Source of the DNA: Micromonospora coerulea | GTDB lineage: Bacteria > Actinomycetota > Actinomycetes > Mycobacteriales > Micromonosporaceae | Assembly (NCBI RefSeq): GCF_016598485.1 | Contig: NZ_JAEMUW010000010.1 | Span: 62,001 to 126,000, forward strand | Reading direction: 5' to 3' | Length of the DNA stretch: 64,000 bases | In this document: positions 49,611 to 58,742 of the stretch, piece by piece | Position numbering within the stretch: the stretch's first letter is position 1 | How the letters are laid out: each line of letters starts with the position of its first letter | The notes under the pieces: model-generated | Database searches by the model: none | What the model was told of the DNA's origin: nothing | Seen by the model: only the letters and a program-made list of their open reading frames with translations | Made by a program: the position numbers and the translations under genes

Positions 49611-50569
49611 GAACGGGCGCCGCCGCCGGCCACACCGGTTACTACCACGAAGCGATCCTGTACGACTCCGACGAGCACCTGCTCGCCGTGGTGCTGCCCT
49701 TCCTGCTCGGTGGGGTGGAGGCCGGCGAGCCGACGCTGGTGGGCTTCGGCGAGCGCAACGCCGAGCTGGTCCGGCGGGCCCTGCCCGCCCACTCGGGCGT
49801 GACGTTCCTGCCCGGTGGGAACGTCTACGCCCGGCCCACCTCGGCGATCCGCTCCTACCGCAAGCTGCTGGCCGAACACGTGGCCGAGGGCGCACCGCAG
49901 GTCCGCATCGTCGGTGAGCTGCCCACCAGCGCGTTCGGCGCGACCTGGGACTGGTGGGCCCGGTACGAGTCGGCGATCAACCACGCCTACGACGACTTCC
50001 CGCTGTGGAGCATCTGCGCGTACAACACCCGGGTCGCGCCGGAGCCGGTGCTGGCGGACGTGGCGCGCACCCACCCCCGGGTCGCGGGGCCGGACGGCAG
50101 CCACGTCCCGATCGGGGTCTACACCGAGGCGAGGAGCTACCTGTCCGAGCCGCGGCCGATGCTGCTCGACCCGGTGCAGCGAACGGCCCCGCTGGTCGAG
50201 CTGACCGACCCCACGCCCGCGCAGGCGCGCGCCGCCGTCTACGCCGCCGACCGGGGCCAGCTCCCCGCCGACGACGTCGAGGACCTGGTGGTGGCGGTCA
50301 GCGAGACGGTCACCAACGCGCTGCGCCACGGCCTCCCGCCGACGCGGATGCGGCTGTGGGCCGGCGCCGACCGGATCGTGGTGGCGGTGAGCGACGGCGG
50401 CGACGGCCCGAAGGACCCCTTCGCCGGCCTCCTCCCGGCGACCAGCGCCTCGGCCGGCGGCCTGGGCATGTGGATCTCCCACCAGTCCTGCAACCACGTG
50501 GCGCTGCACCGCGGTCCGGACGCCTTCACCGTTCGACTGACCGCGGGGAACCCGCACTTCCCGGTCTGA
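49607..50569 (+). CDS. MEDS-domain protein with C-terminal anti-sigma-type ATPase (HATPase_c)
   Basis: 320 residues from ATG 49607. Residues about 10-185 are a second MEDS domain (YYHEAILYDSDEHLLAVVLP, LPFLLGGVEAGEPTLVGF, VRIVGELPTSAFG). Residues about 195-315 are an RsbW/SpoIIAB-like ATPase: LVVAVSETVTNALRHG (Mg-binding asparagine), VVAVSDGGDGPKDPF and SAGGLGMWISHQ. Such kinases bind a sigma factor or phosphorylate a STAS antagonist. With the overlapping MEDS-STAS gene it forms a signal-sensing partner-switch cassette. No sigma gene lies next to it, so the target must be encoded elsewhere. Confidence 0.85.
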   Translation: MRTGAAAGHTGYYHEAILYDSDEHLLAVVLPFLLGGVEAGEPTLVGFGERNAELVRRALPAHSGVTFLPGGNVYARPTSAIRSYRKLLAEHVAEGAPQVRIVGELPTSAFGATWDWWARYESAINHAYDDFPLWSICAYNTRVAPEPVLADVARTHPRVAGPDGSHVPIGVYTEARSYLSEPRPMLLDPVQRTAPLVELTDPTPAQARAAVYAADRGQLPADDVEDLVVAVSETVTNALRHGLPPTRMRLWAGADRIVVAVSDGGDGPKDPFAGLLPATSASAGGLGMWISHQSCNHVALHRGPDAFTVRLTAGNPHFPV

Positions 50570-50587
50570 TCCCCCCGGCGCGGCCGG

Positions 50588-51217
50588 TCACCGGTCGGTG
50601 ACGACCACGTGCAGGCGGCGGGGGCCGTGCACACCCTCCACCCGGTTCAGCTCGATGTCGCTGGTCGCCGAGGGACCGCTGATCCAGGTCAGCGGGCGGC
50701 CCGGGGTGAGCCGGGCGACCCCCTCCGGGACGGTGGCCACCACCTGCCCGGGACGGACCACGCAGACGTGCAGGTCGGGCAGCAGGCTGATCACCCGGCG
50801 CCCCTGGTCGGCGGCGGCGTCGAGCACGATCGTGCCGGTCTCGGCGACGGCGACCGCCGCCGCGGTGACCACCGCGTCCAGCCGGGCCAGCCGGGCCGCC
50901 GGCAGGTCGTCGTCGACCACCACCTCGATGTCGCCGGGCCGCCAGTCGGCGGGCAGCCCCGGCGGCACCACGACCACGCTGGCCCCGGCGGCGGCGAGGA
51001 TCCCGGTGACGGTGTCCGCGACCGCCGACGCGGCGACCCGGTGCACTTCCGCCCGGTAGTCGGTGAGCCGCCGGGCCAGCAGGTCGAGCAGTTCTGGATC
51101 CCCCGGCGGCAGGTCGCCGTGGCGGCGGTACGCGGCGGTCGCCCGGTCCGGCACGGTGGGCGGCGCGGCGGCCAGCGCGGCGCGCAGCCGGGCCAGCACG
51201 AGATCGCGGGAGGTCAT
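50588..51217 (-). CDS. lutC: LutC-like LUD domain protein
   Basis: 209 residues from ATG 51217, preceded by GGAGC six bases away and overlapping lutB by 4 bases. The LUD fold marks are VAVAETGTIVLDAA, VISLLPDLHVCVVRPGQVV and WISGPSATSDIELNRVEGVH, followed by GPRRLHVVV. LutC is the third subunit of the LutABC lactate-oxidation complex. The order lutA, lutB, lutC on the minus strand is the usual one. Confidence 0.9.
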   Translation of the reverse strand: MTSRDLVLARLRAALAAAPPTVPDRATAAYRRHGDLPPGDPELLDLLARRLTDYRAEVHRVAASAVADTVTGILAAAGASVVVVPPGLPADWRPGDIEVVVDDDLPAARLARLDAVVTAAAVAVAETGTIVLDAAADQGRRVISLLPDLHVCVVRPGQVVATVPEGVARLTPGRPLTWISGPSATSDIELNRVEGVHGPRRLHVVVTDR

Positions 51218-52671
51218 GATTCGCTCCGGCGCTCGGCCCACCACTGCCGGAAGGTCTGCGGCGGCGCGGCCGGCACGTCCCGGCTGGCGGTCCAGCCGTT
51301 CAGCGGCGGCGGCAGGGCGCGACCGGCGAGCCGGCCCAGCCCCGCGGCGCGCTGCGCGGCCGCGTACAGCCGGGGATGGTCCATCGTGTACGCCGCCGCG
51401 GCCATCGCCACCGCCTCGGCGCTCGGCGTCCGGTGCGCCGCGCGCCGCTCCGCCACGTGCCGGGCGCGCAGGTGCACCAGGACGGACGGGATGTCGATCA
51501 TGACTGGGCAGGCGTCGAAGCAGGCGCCGCAGAGCGACGACGCGTACGGCAGGGAGGCGTTCTCCTCGACCCCGGTGAGCTGCGGGGAGAGCACCGCCCC
51601 GATCGGCCCCGGATAGACCGACCCGTACGCGTGCCCGCCGGTGCGCTCGTAGACCGGGCAGACGTTGAGGCAGGCGGAGCAGCGGATGCAGTGCAGCGCC
51701 TGCCGGCCCACCTCGTCGGCGAGCACCGCGCTGCGCCCGTTGTCCAGCAGCACCAGATGGAACGCCTGCGGGCCGTCGCCCGGGGTGACCCCGGTCCACA
51801 TCGAGGTGTACGGGTTCATCCGCTCGCCGGTCGACGCCCGGGGCAGCAGTTGCAGGAAGACCGCCAGGTCGTCCCAGCTGGGGACGACCTTCTCGATGCC
51901 CATCACGGTGATCAGGGTCTCCGGCAGGGTCAGGCACATCCGCCCGTTGCCCTCGGACTCCACGACGGCGAGGGTGCCGGTCTCGGCGACCGCGAAGTTG
52001 GCCCCGGAGACGGCCACCCGGGTGCTGAGGAACGTCTCGCGAAGGTGCCGGCGGGCCGCGGCGGCGAGCGCGGCCGGCTCGTCGCTCAGCGCCGGGTCCA
52101 CGCCGGGCATCTCGCGCAGGAAGACCTCGCGGATCTCGGCCCGGTTCCGGTGGATCGCCGGCACCAGGATGTGGCTGGGCCGGTCCCGTCCGAGCTGGAC
52201 GATCAGCTCCGCGAGGTCGGTCTCGACCGGGGTGATCCCGGCGGCCTCGAGCGCCTCGTTGAGGCCGATCTCCTGGGTGGCCATCGACTTGACCTTCATC
52301 ACCCGGTCGGCGCCGGCGGCCCGGATCAGGTCGGTGACAATCCGGTTCGCCTCGACCGCGTCGGCCGCCCAGTGCACCGTGCCGCCCGCCGCGGTGACCG
52401 CCGCCTCCAACTGTTCCAGCAGCTCAGGCAGGCGGGCCATGGTGTCGCTCTTAATCGCCCGCCCGGCCGCCCGCAGCTCCGGCCAGTCGGGCACCTCGCC
52501 GATCACGGCGGCCGACTTCGCCCGGATGGTGCCGGTGGCGTGCCGCAGGTTGCGGCGCAGTTGGGCGTCGGCCAGGGCGCGGCGGGCGGCGACCGGGAAC
52601 GGCTCGTCGCCACGCAGGTTGCCGACGCCGGCCGGCGCGGTCGCCGGCATGCCGAGGAACGTCTCCGTCAT
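51214..52671 (-). CDS. lutB: LutB-like iron-sulfur LUD domain protein
   Basis: 485 residues from ATG 52671. The LUD half has VMKVKSMATQEIGLNEAL, SGANFAVAETGTLAVVES and NGRMCLTLPETLITVMGIE. The C-terminal part has two cubane-type cysteine sets, CIRCSACLNVCPVY and CGACFDACPV, each suitable for a [4Fe-4S] cluster. LutB carries electrons in lactate utilisation. It overlaps lutA and lutC by 4 bases at either end. Confidence 0.93.
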   Translation of the reverse strand: MTETFLGMPATAPAGVGNLRGDEPFPVAARRALADAQLRRNLRHATGTIRAKSAAVIGEVPDWPELRAAGRAIKSDTMARLPELLEQLEAAVTAAGGTVHWAADAVEANRIVTDLIRAAGADRVMKVKSMATQEIGLNEALEAAGITPVETDLAELIVQLGRDRPSHILVPAIHRNRAEIREVFLREMPGVDPALSDEPAALAAAARRHLRETFLSTRVAVSGANFAVAETGTLAVVESEGNGRMCLTLPETLITVMGIEKVVPSWDDLAVFLQLLPRASTGERMNPYTSMWTGVTPGDGPQAFHLVLLDNGRSAVLADEVGRQALHCIRCSACLNVCPVYERTGGHAYGSVYPGPIGAVLSPQLTGVEENASLPYASSLCGACFDACPVMIDIPSVLVHLRARHVAERRAAHRTPSAEAVAMAAAAYTMDHPRLYAAAQRAAGLGRLAGRALPPPLNGWTASRDVPAAPPQTFRQWWAERRSES

Positions 52672-53465
52672 CGCCGCGCCTCCCGGTCCGGCGCCCGCAC
52701 CGGGCCGCCCTCGCTGGTACTCCCGCCGGCCGGGACCGGCTCGGTGCTGGCCAGGATCTCGGCCAGGTGCACGGTCCGCACGCCGGCCCGCAGCCGGGAC
52801 AGCCCGCCGCCGATGTGCATCAGGCAGGAGGCGTCCCCGGCGGTGCAGACGTCGGCCCGGGTGGCCAGCACGTGGCGCATCTTGTCGGCCAGCATCGCGG
52901 TGGAGGTGTCCGCGTTCTTCACCGCGAAGGTGCCGCCGAAACCGCAGCACTGCTCGGCGTCCGGCAGCTCCACCAGGTCCAGGCCGCGCACCTCGCGCAG
53001 CAGCCGCAGCGGCCGGTCCCCCACCCGGAGCATCCGCAGCGAGTGGCAGGTCGGGTGGTACGTCACCCGGTGCGGGTAGTACGCCCCGACGTCGGTCACC
53101 CCGAGCACGTCGATGAGCAGCTCCGACAGCTCGTAGGTGTGCCGGGCGACCTGCTCGGCCCGGCTGGCCAGCCGCTCGTCGCCGGCCCGCCGGGCCACCG
53201 CCGCGTGCTGGTGGCGTACCGAGCCGACGCACGAGCCGGAGGGAGCGACCACCACGTCGTACGGGGCGAAGGCCTGCACGTGCCGGCGGACCAGCCGCAG
53301 CGCGTCGTCCGGGTAGCCGGTGTTGATGTGCATCTGCCCGCAGCACGTCTGGTCGGCGGGGAAGACGACCTGGTGGCCGAGCCGTTCCAGCAGCCGGACG
53401 GTCGCCTTGGCCGCCTCGGGGAAGAGGGTGTCGGCCAGGCAGGTGACGAAGAGAGCGATCCGCAT
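52668..53465 (-). CDS. lutA: LutA-like CCG-domain protein
   Basis: 265 residues from ATG 53465 with GGGAGGG about six bases before. The CCG repeats, which bind an iron-sulfur cluster, are PADQTCCGQMHINTGYPDD and DAEQCCGFGGTFAVKNADT. It also has YHPTCHSLRMLRV, a conserved histidine/cysteine segment. It acts with LutB and LutC to oxidise L-lactate to pyruvate in the cytoplasm. The region 53466-53690 before it holds no gene on the minus strand and serves both this operon and the coiled-coil gene. Confidence 0.92.
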   Translation of the reverse strand: MRIALFVTCLADTLFPEAAKATVRLLERLGHQVVFPADQTCCGQMHINTGYPDDALRLVRRHVQAFAPYDVVVAPSGSCVGSVRHQHAAVARRAGDERLASRAEQVARHTYELSELLIDVLGVTDVGAYYPHRVTYHPTCHSLRMLRVGDRPLRLLREVRGLDLVELPDAEQCCGFGGTFAVKNADTSTAMLADKMRHVLATRADVCTAGDASCLMHIGGGLSRLRAGVRTVHLAEILASTEPVPAGGSTSEGGPVRAPDREARR

Positions 53466-53690
53466 CCAGCCCTCCCAGGTCGCGTCCCGGTGGCCCGCCG
53501 CGCGGCTGTCCCGCGATCCGTCGAGTGTGCCCCAGCGATCCCGCGAGCGCCATGGGTGCGGCGGCCCGCGGGACGGTGGTGGGGCACGCCGACGGGCCGT
53601 TGCGGGGTGACGGTACCGTTGCGCCTCATCATGCCCTGCGGGGCGGTCATCCGCCGGCCTGGCGCTGGCGAACCGACGGAGGATGGCGCA

Positions 53691-55106
53691 ATGTCCAACG
53701 GCGAGGAACCGTTCGCACCACACGACGACGCGTCGGCCCCGCCGAGCTTCGAGCTCGCGCTGCGCGGCTACGACAAGCGGCAGGTGGACCGGTACGTCAA
53801 GCGGCTGGACGGCGAGGTGTCCACGCTGACCGCCGACCGGGACCGGGCGTACCGCCAGGTCCAGGAGCTGACCGTGCAGTTGCAGCGGGCGCAGACCGAG
53901 GTGGCGGAGCTGCGGCAGCGCCCGGCGCAGGTGGACCGGGCCTCCTTCCGGGACCTGGGACCGATGGTCGAGCAGATCCTCGACCTGGCCGAGAAGCAGG
54001 CCGGGGTGATCAGCGAGACCGCCGCGAAACGCGCCGCAGAGCTCCACACCCAGGCGGAGAAGGCCCTCACCGCCGCGCGGGAGCAGGCCGCCCGGGAGCT
54101 GCGCGAGCTGGACGAGGAGCTGGACGCTCGGCGCGCCGAGCAGGAGCAGGCGCACGAGGAGCGGCGGGCCGCCGCGCAGGCCGAACTCACCGCCACCCGC
54201 GAGCTGGCGGAGAAGCTGCGGACCGAGGGTCAGGCCGCCCACGAGCGGGCCCAGCAGGAGGCGAAGCGGATCGCCGAGCAGAGCAACCAGCAGGTCGAGC
54301 AGGCCCGCTCCGCCTCCGAGGCGCTGGTGAAGGCGGCCCGGACGCAGATCCAGCAGGAGGTGCAGGCGAACCGCAGCAAGGCCCAGCAGGAGCTGGCCCA
54401 GTGGCAGGCCAACATGGCCCGCGAGCTGGAGGAGCGGCGGGCCGCCGCCGAGCAGGAGCTGGCCGACCGGGCCGCCGCCGCCGAGCGGGACATCGCCGCG
54501 CTGGTCGCCGAGGCCCAGCAGTACGCCACCGAGGTCCGCGAGCGGGCCGACGATCAGACGGCGGCGCACCAGGAGCAGCTGATCGCCGTGCAGCAGGAGG
54601 TCCAGCAGCGGCAGGAGGCGTTGGCCCAGTTGCAGGCCGAGCTGGAGACCGCCGGCCAGCAGCTCGAACGGTCCCGGCAGGAGATCGCCGGCATCGAGCG
54701 GGAGGGCGCCGAGCTGGAGGAGCGCCTGGTCGGGGTCCGCCGCGACCTGACCACCGAGACGAAGCGGCTGGCGGACGCCCGGCGGGCCGCCGACCTGGCG
54801 GAGCAGCACGCCAAGGAGGTCCGCGCCCGGGTGCAGCGGGAGGCGAAGCGGGTCGCCGACCTGGCCGCGGCGGCGGTGATGGCGGCCGCCGCGGGTGGCG
54901 GGGAGACCGCCGAGTACCCGCAGGTGGGCCCCCGGGTGGCCGCCGAGCCGGCGGCCGCCGCGCCGGTGCACGCCGCGCCGGTGCCCGCGCCCCGGGAGCC
55001 GTTCGACGCGTTCGCCGTGCGGACGCCCGCCGAGGCGCCGGCCGCCGAGCGGACGGTCGAGGAGCCGGCGGAGCAGTCCGGTTCGGAGGTCGCGGCGACC
55101 GCCTGA
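53691..55106 (+). CDS. DivIVA-like long coiled-coil protein
   Basis: 471 residues from ATG 53691, with GGAGG about nine bases upstream. Residues about 19-48 hold the DivIVA-type membrane-binding motif FELALRGYDKRQVDRYVKRL. Almost all the rest to residue 395 is coiled coil rich in Glu, Gln, Arg and Ala (for example QQVEQARSASEALVKAARTQ). The last about 75 residues are Pro/Ala-rich. Such proteins assemble polar scaffolds that guide tip growth, chromosome placement or division in actinomycetes (Scy, FilP and DivIVA types). Which of these it equals is not clear. Confidence 0.85.
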   Translation: MSNGEEPFAPHDDASAPPSFELALRGYDKRQVDRYVKRLDGEVSTLTADRDRAYRQVQELTVQLQRAQTEVAELRQRPAQVDRASFRDLGPMVEQILDLAEKQAGVISETAAKRAAELHTQAEKALTAAREQAARELRELDEELDARRAEQEQAHEERRAAAQAELTATRELAEKLRTEGQAAHERAQQEAKRIAEQSNQQVEQARSASEALVKAARTQIQQEVQANRSKAQQELAQWQANMARELEERRAAAEQELADRAAAAERDIAALVAEAQQYATEVRERADDQTAAHQEQLIAVQQEVQQRQEALAQLQAELETAGQQLERSRQEIAGIEREGAELEERLVGVRRDLTTETKRLADARRAADLAEQHAKEVRARVQREAKRVADLAAAAVMAAAAGGGETAEYPQVGPRVAAEPAAAAPVHAAPVPAPREPFDAFAVRTPAEAPAAERTVEEPAEQSGSEVAATA

Positions 55107-55184
55107 ACCTGGCACGCGCGTTCCGGGCTCATTTCCGGCTCCCTCCGCCGTGCGCCGTCCCCATCATGGCCCCGGTGGCCCTGC

Positions 55185-55229
55185 CCCCGGGCGCCGTGCC
55201 GGCGCCCGGGGCCGGATGTCGCATCCGGC
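55185..55229. terminator. Two tandem hairpins between convergent genes
   Basis: The first (CCCCGGGCGCC / GGCGCCCGGGG, 55185-55211) has 11-base arms and a 5-base loop. The second (GCCGGATG / CATCCGGC, 55211-55229) has 8-base arms and a 3-base loop. They close the coiled-coil gene and the large regulator gene. Confidence 0.75.
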
Positions 55230-55246
55230 GGGCAGGCGCGGCCCGG

Positions 55247-58200
55247 TCAGTGGCGCCCCGGCGGGCGCAGGTCCCGCGCCCGGCGGTGATGGGCCGCCGC
55301 CTGGTCGTGATGGCCCAGCGCGGTGGCCAGGTCTTCCAGGTAACGGGCCACCGGGCCGAGGGTGAGCGCCCCACTGCCCGCCCCGGCCAGCTCCGCGGCG
55401 GCCGGCAGCAGCTCGGCGTAGTGGCGCGCGATCCGGGGACGGTCGTCGAGGGCGAGCGCGGCGCGGGCGGCCAGGCAGAGCAGCGCCTCGCGCAGCAGGT
55501 CGTGCGGCGGATCCGGCTGCTCCCGCAGCGCGGTGGCGGCCTCATCGCGGCGGCCGGCGGCCAGCAGGACCAGCGGCCGGACCCACGGCTCGTACGGCCC
55601 CCAGTCCACGCCGGCGCCCAGCGCGGGAGCGTCGTCGTCCCCGGTGGACAGTCGCAGCCCGAGCAGGGCCAGGGGCAGTAGCCCGCGAGCCATGCCCGGC
55701 ATCCCGCCCCCGGCCAGCGTGGCGGCGGCGGCCCGGTACGCGGCCTCCGCCCCGGCCCGGTCACCCGTCACGGCCAGGCGCAGGGCGGCGTACCACCGGG
55801 TGAAGACGGCGACCAGCGGCAGCTCGTACCGCGCGGCGAGCCGGTCGGCGGCGGCGGCGTGCGCGTCGGCCGCCGCGAGGTCACCGAGGGCGCCGTGCGC
55901 CTGCAGGCCGATGAGGTGGCCGAGCACCTCGAAGGTCACCAGGCGGTGCCGGCCGGCCAGGTCGACCAGCTCCGCGCCGAGGCGGGCGCGTTCGGGCGCC
56001 AGACCGGCCCGCCGGAAGCTGTGCATGAAGCGGGCGTTGAGGGCGAAGGCCAGCAGCGCGGGGTCGCCGAGCCGGCGGGCGAGGGTCTCCGCTTCGCATG
56101 CCGCCCGGTGACCACGGTCCGACGTGGTGCCGCGCAGCTCCAGCGCCAGGGTGCTCAGCAGCCGGCTGCGCTGCTCCGCCTGCTCGGCGGGGAGCCCGGC
56201 CAGGGCGCGCTCGACGGCGGCGACGACGTGGCCGGACAGCTCCTCGTCGTCGTTGCGGGTCCAGACGGCCGGTACGTCGAAGGCGGCCAGCACGGTCGCG
56301 GTCAGCACCGGGTCGGCGAGCCGCTCGGCGGTGGCGACCGCGTCGGCCCGCAGCCGGCGCGTCTCGGCCAGGTGCCCGGTCACGGCGAGCGCCCGGCCCC
56401 GCCCCATGACCGCCGTCAGTCGCCCGGGTACGTCCTCGCCACCGGCCCGGTCGTGGGCGGCGAGCACCTGCCGCCAGAGGCGGGCCGCCTCGTGCGGATT
56501 GAAGCGCCGTTCGGCCTGCTCGGCCGCCGCCCGCGCGTAGCGGGCGGCGCGCGGGGCGGTGGCGCGGCTCGCGGCGTGGGCGAAGTGGTGGGCCAGCGCG
56601 GCCACGTCGTCCGGGCGCAGCCGTTCGATCGCCTCCCCGACCAGGGTGTGCCAGTGGGCCCGGCGCGGCCCGGACAGGTCCCCGTAGAGCGTGTCGCGGA
56701 CCAGGATGTGGGTGAACCGGGTGCCCTGCGCGGTCAGGAAGCCGGCCTGCGCGGCCTGGTCCAGCGCGTCGAGCGTCGCCTCGTCGCCGGCGAGGGCGGC
56801 GAGCACGTCCTGGTCGACGTCCCGGCCGATCACCGCGGCCTGCCGCAGCACGGTCCGGGTGGCCTCGGGCAGCCGCGCCAGGCGGTGCCGGATGACGTCC
56901 CGCACGCCGGCCGGGACCGCCGCCAGCGCCGCCGTGCCCTCGGCGGCGAGCAGCCGGGCCAGCTCCCGGACGAAGAACGGATTGCCGCCGCTGCGCCGGT
57001 GCAGCAGCCGCACGGTGGGCGCGTCCAGCTCCCGCCCGGCCACGACGCCGGCCAGCTCGCCGGTCGCCGCCTCGGGCAGTCCGCCCAGATAGACCCGGAC
57101 CGGTTCGGTGCGGGCGAGCCGGGCCAGGGTCGCGGTCAGCTCCGGGGAGATCTCGGTGGCCCGGTACGTGCCGACGACCAGCACCGGTCCGGTGATCGGC
57201 TCCGGCCCGCCGAGCAGCGCGGTCAGCAGGTCGAGGGTGTCGGCGTCGGCGCGGTGCAGGTCGTCGAGGACGACCAGCACCGGCGTCCGGGCGGCCGCCG
57301 CGGTCAGCCGCGCCACGGCGGCCCGGTGCAGCCGGAACCGGGCCACGGCCGGGTCCTCCTGCGCCGTCCCGGCGGCGCCGGCGGGCGACGGGTCGCCGGG
57401 CGCACCGGCGTCCGCCCCCGTACCGATCGAGGGCTCGGCGCCGGCCGGCCCCGGACCGGCCGCCCCACCGCTGGTCAGCGCGGCGGTGACCTGCGCCCAG
57501 GGCCAGGCCACCGGGGCGCCGGCGTACTCCGGGCTGCGACCCCACGCCGTGGTCCAGCCGCGGGCGGCCAGCCCGGCGGTGAGCGCCTCGACGAGCGCGG
57601 TCTTCCCCCCACCCGCCTCCCCGGAGACCAGGGCGAGCCCGGGCCGGCCGCGGGCGGTCACCTCGCCGGCCGCCCGCTCCAGCCGGGCCAGCTCCTCCCC
57701 CCGCCCCAGGAGCGGGCGGTCCGCCGCACCGGCGGCCGGCATCGGCGCCGCGGCGTCCCGGGGCGCCGATGCCGGCAACGCGCCACCGGCCGGGGACGGC
57801 GCCCGGCCCGGCGGCGGGGTGGCCGCCCGCGGGCTGAGCTGCGGCGCCTGGGCGAGGATGTCGGCTTCGAGCTGCCGCAGCCGCGGGCCCGGGTCCACCC
57901 CCAGCTCCCCCACCAGCGTCGCCCGGGCCCGGCGCAGCGCGGCCAGCGCGTCGCCCTGCCGGCCGGCCCGGTAGAGCGCGACCGCCAGCAGGTGCCAGGC
58001 ATCCTCCCGCAGCGGCTGTGCGGTCGCGTGGGCGCGCAGGTCGGAGGCGGCCTCGGCGGGACGGTCCAGTGCCAGCAGCGCCTCGGCCCGCCGTTCCACG
58101 GCCAGCATTCGCAGCTCGTCCAGCCGGTCGATCTCGGCCCGGGCCCAGGGCTGGTCGGCGAACTCCGCGTAGGCCGGCCCCCGCCACCGGGCGAGCGCCG

Positions 58201-58609
58201 CGTCCAGGTCGGCGCGGGCCCGGTCGGGACGCCCGGTGGCCAGCAGCTCCGCCGACCCGCCGACCGCCGCCTCGAACCGCCAGGCGTCGACGGCGTCGGG
58301 CGCGGCGGCCAGCGCGTACCCCGGCGGGGTGGTCACCAGCAGCCGGGCCGGCTGCCGCGGCGGCCGGTCGGGCTCCAGGGCGCGCCGCAGGTCGGCGACG
58401 AAGGTGCGCAGGGCGGCCACCGCGCCCGCCGGCGGCTCGTCCCAGAGGGCACCGACGAGCCGGTCCACCGGTACCACCCGGCCCCGGGCGACCAGCAGCC
58501 GGGCCAGCACGGCGCGCTGCCGGGTCCCCTTCAGCGGTACGGGGCCCGCCGCGCCGACCACCTCCACCGGCCCCAGTACGCCGAACCGGGGGCCCGCCTG
58601 GCTGGTCAT
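55247..58609 (-). CDS. Large BTAD-ATPase regulator (AfsR/SARP-type with AAA and helical repeat domain)
   Basis: 1120 residues from ATG 58609. Residues about 8-100 are an OmpR-like winged helix (FGVLGPVEVVG, LLVARGRVVPVDRLVGALW) and 105-250 a BTAD domain (ALYRAGRQGDALAALRRARA, VGELGVDPGPRL). A Pro/Ala linker leads to an ATPase: LLGRGEELARLERA, Walker A SGEAGGGKT (about 325-333) and LVVLDDLHRADADTLDL (about 445). Half the protein then is helical repeats of the LuxR/MalT-like sensor type. The layout fits regulators of secondary metabolism or stress. It diverges from the epoxide-hydrolase-like gene, 133 bases away, its likeliest target. Confidence 0.88.
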   Translation of the reverse strand: MTSQAGPRFGVLGPVEVVGAAGPVPLKGTRQRAVLARLLVARGRVVPVDRLVGALWDEPPAGAVAALRTFVADLRRALEPDRPPRQPARLLVTTPPGYALAAAPDAVDAWRFEAAVGGSAELLATGRPDRARADLDAALARWRGPAYAEFADQPWARAEIDRLDELRMLAVERRAEALLALDRPAEAASDLRAHATAQPLREDAWHLLAVALYRAGRQGDALAALRRARATLVGELGVDPGPRLRQLEADILAQAPQLSPRAATPPPGRAPSPAGGALPASAPRDAAAPMPAAGAADRPLLGRGEELARLERAAGEVTARGRPGLALVSGEAGGGKTALVEALTAGLAARGWTTAWGRSPEYAGAPVAWPWAQVTAALTSGGAAGPGPAGAEPSIGTGADAGAPGDPSPAGAAGTAQEDPAVARFRLHRAAVARLTAAAARTPVLVVLDDLHRADADTLDLLTALLGGPEPITGPVLVVGTYRATEISPELTATLARLARTEPVRVYLGGLPEAATGELAGVVAGRELDAPTVRLLHRRSGGNPFFVRELARLLAAEGTAALAAVPAGVRDVIRHRLARLPEATRTVLRQAAVIGRDVDQDVLAALAGDEATLDALDQAAQAGFLTAQGTRFTHILVRDTLYGDLSGPRRAHWHTLVGEAIERLRPDDVAALAHHFAHAASRATAPRAARYARAAAEQAERRFNPHEAARLWRQVLAAHDRAGGEDVPGRLTAVMGRGRALAVTGHLAETRRLRADAVATAERLADPVLTATVLAAFDVPAVWTRNDDEELSGHVVAAVERALAGLPAEQAEQRSRLLSTLALELRGTTSDRGHRAACEAETLARRLGDPALLAFALNARFMHSFRRAGLAPERARLGAELVDLAGRHRLVTFEVLGHLIGLQAHGALGDLAAADAHAAAADRLAARYELPLVAVFTRWYAALRLAVTGDRAGAEAAYRAAAATLAGGGMPGMARGLLPLALLGLRLSTGDDDAPALGAGVDWGPYEPWVRPLVLLAAGRRDEAATALREQPDPPHDLLREALLCLAARAALALDDRPRIARHYAELLPAAAELAGAGSGALTLGPVARYLEDLATALGHHDQAAAHHRRARDLRPPGRH

Positions 58610-58742
58610 GCCGCCCACTCTAGGCAGGCCGCGGGTCGCCGCACCGGCGCGCCGGCCGGGCCACTCATCGGACGCTCATCCGCCGCTGATCTGCCCGGAG
58701 CAGGCTCGACAAGCACCGGACATCCGAACAGAAAGGCTTCCC

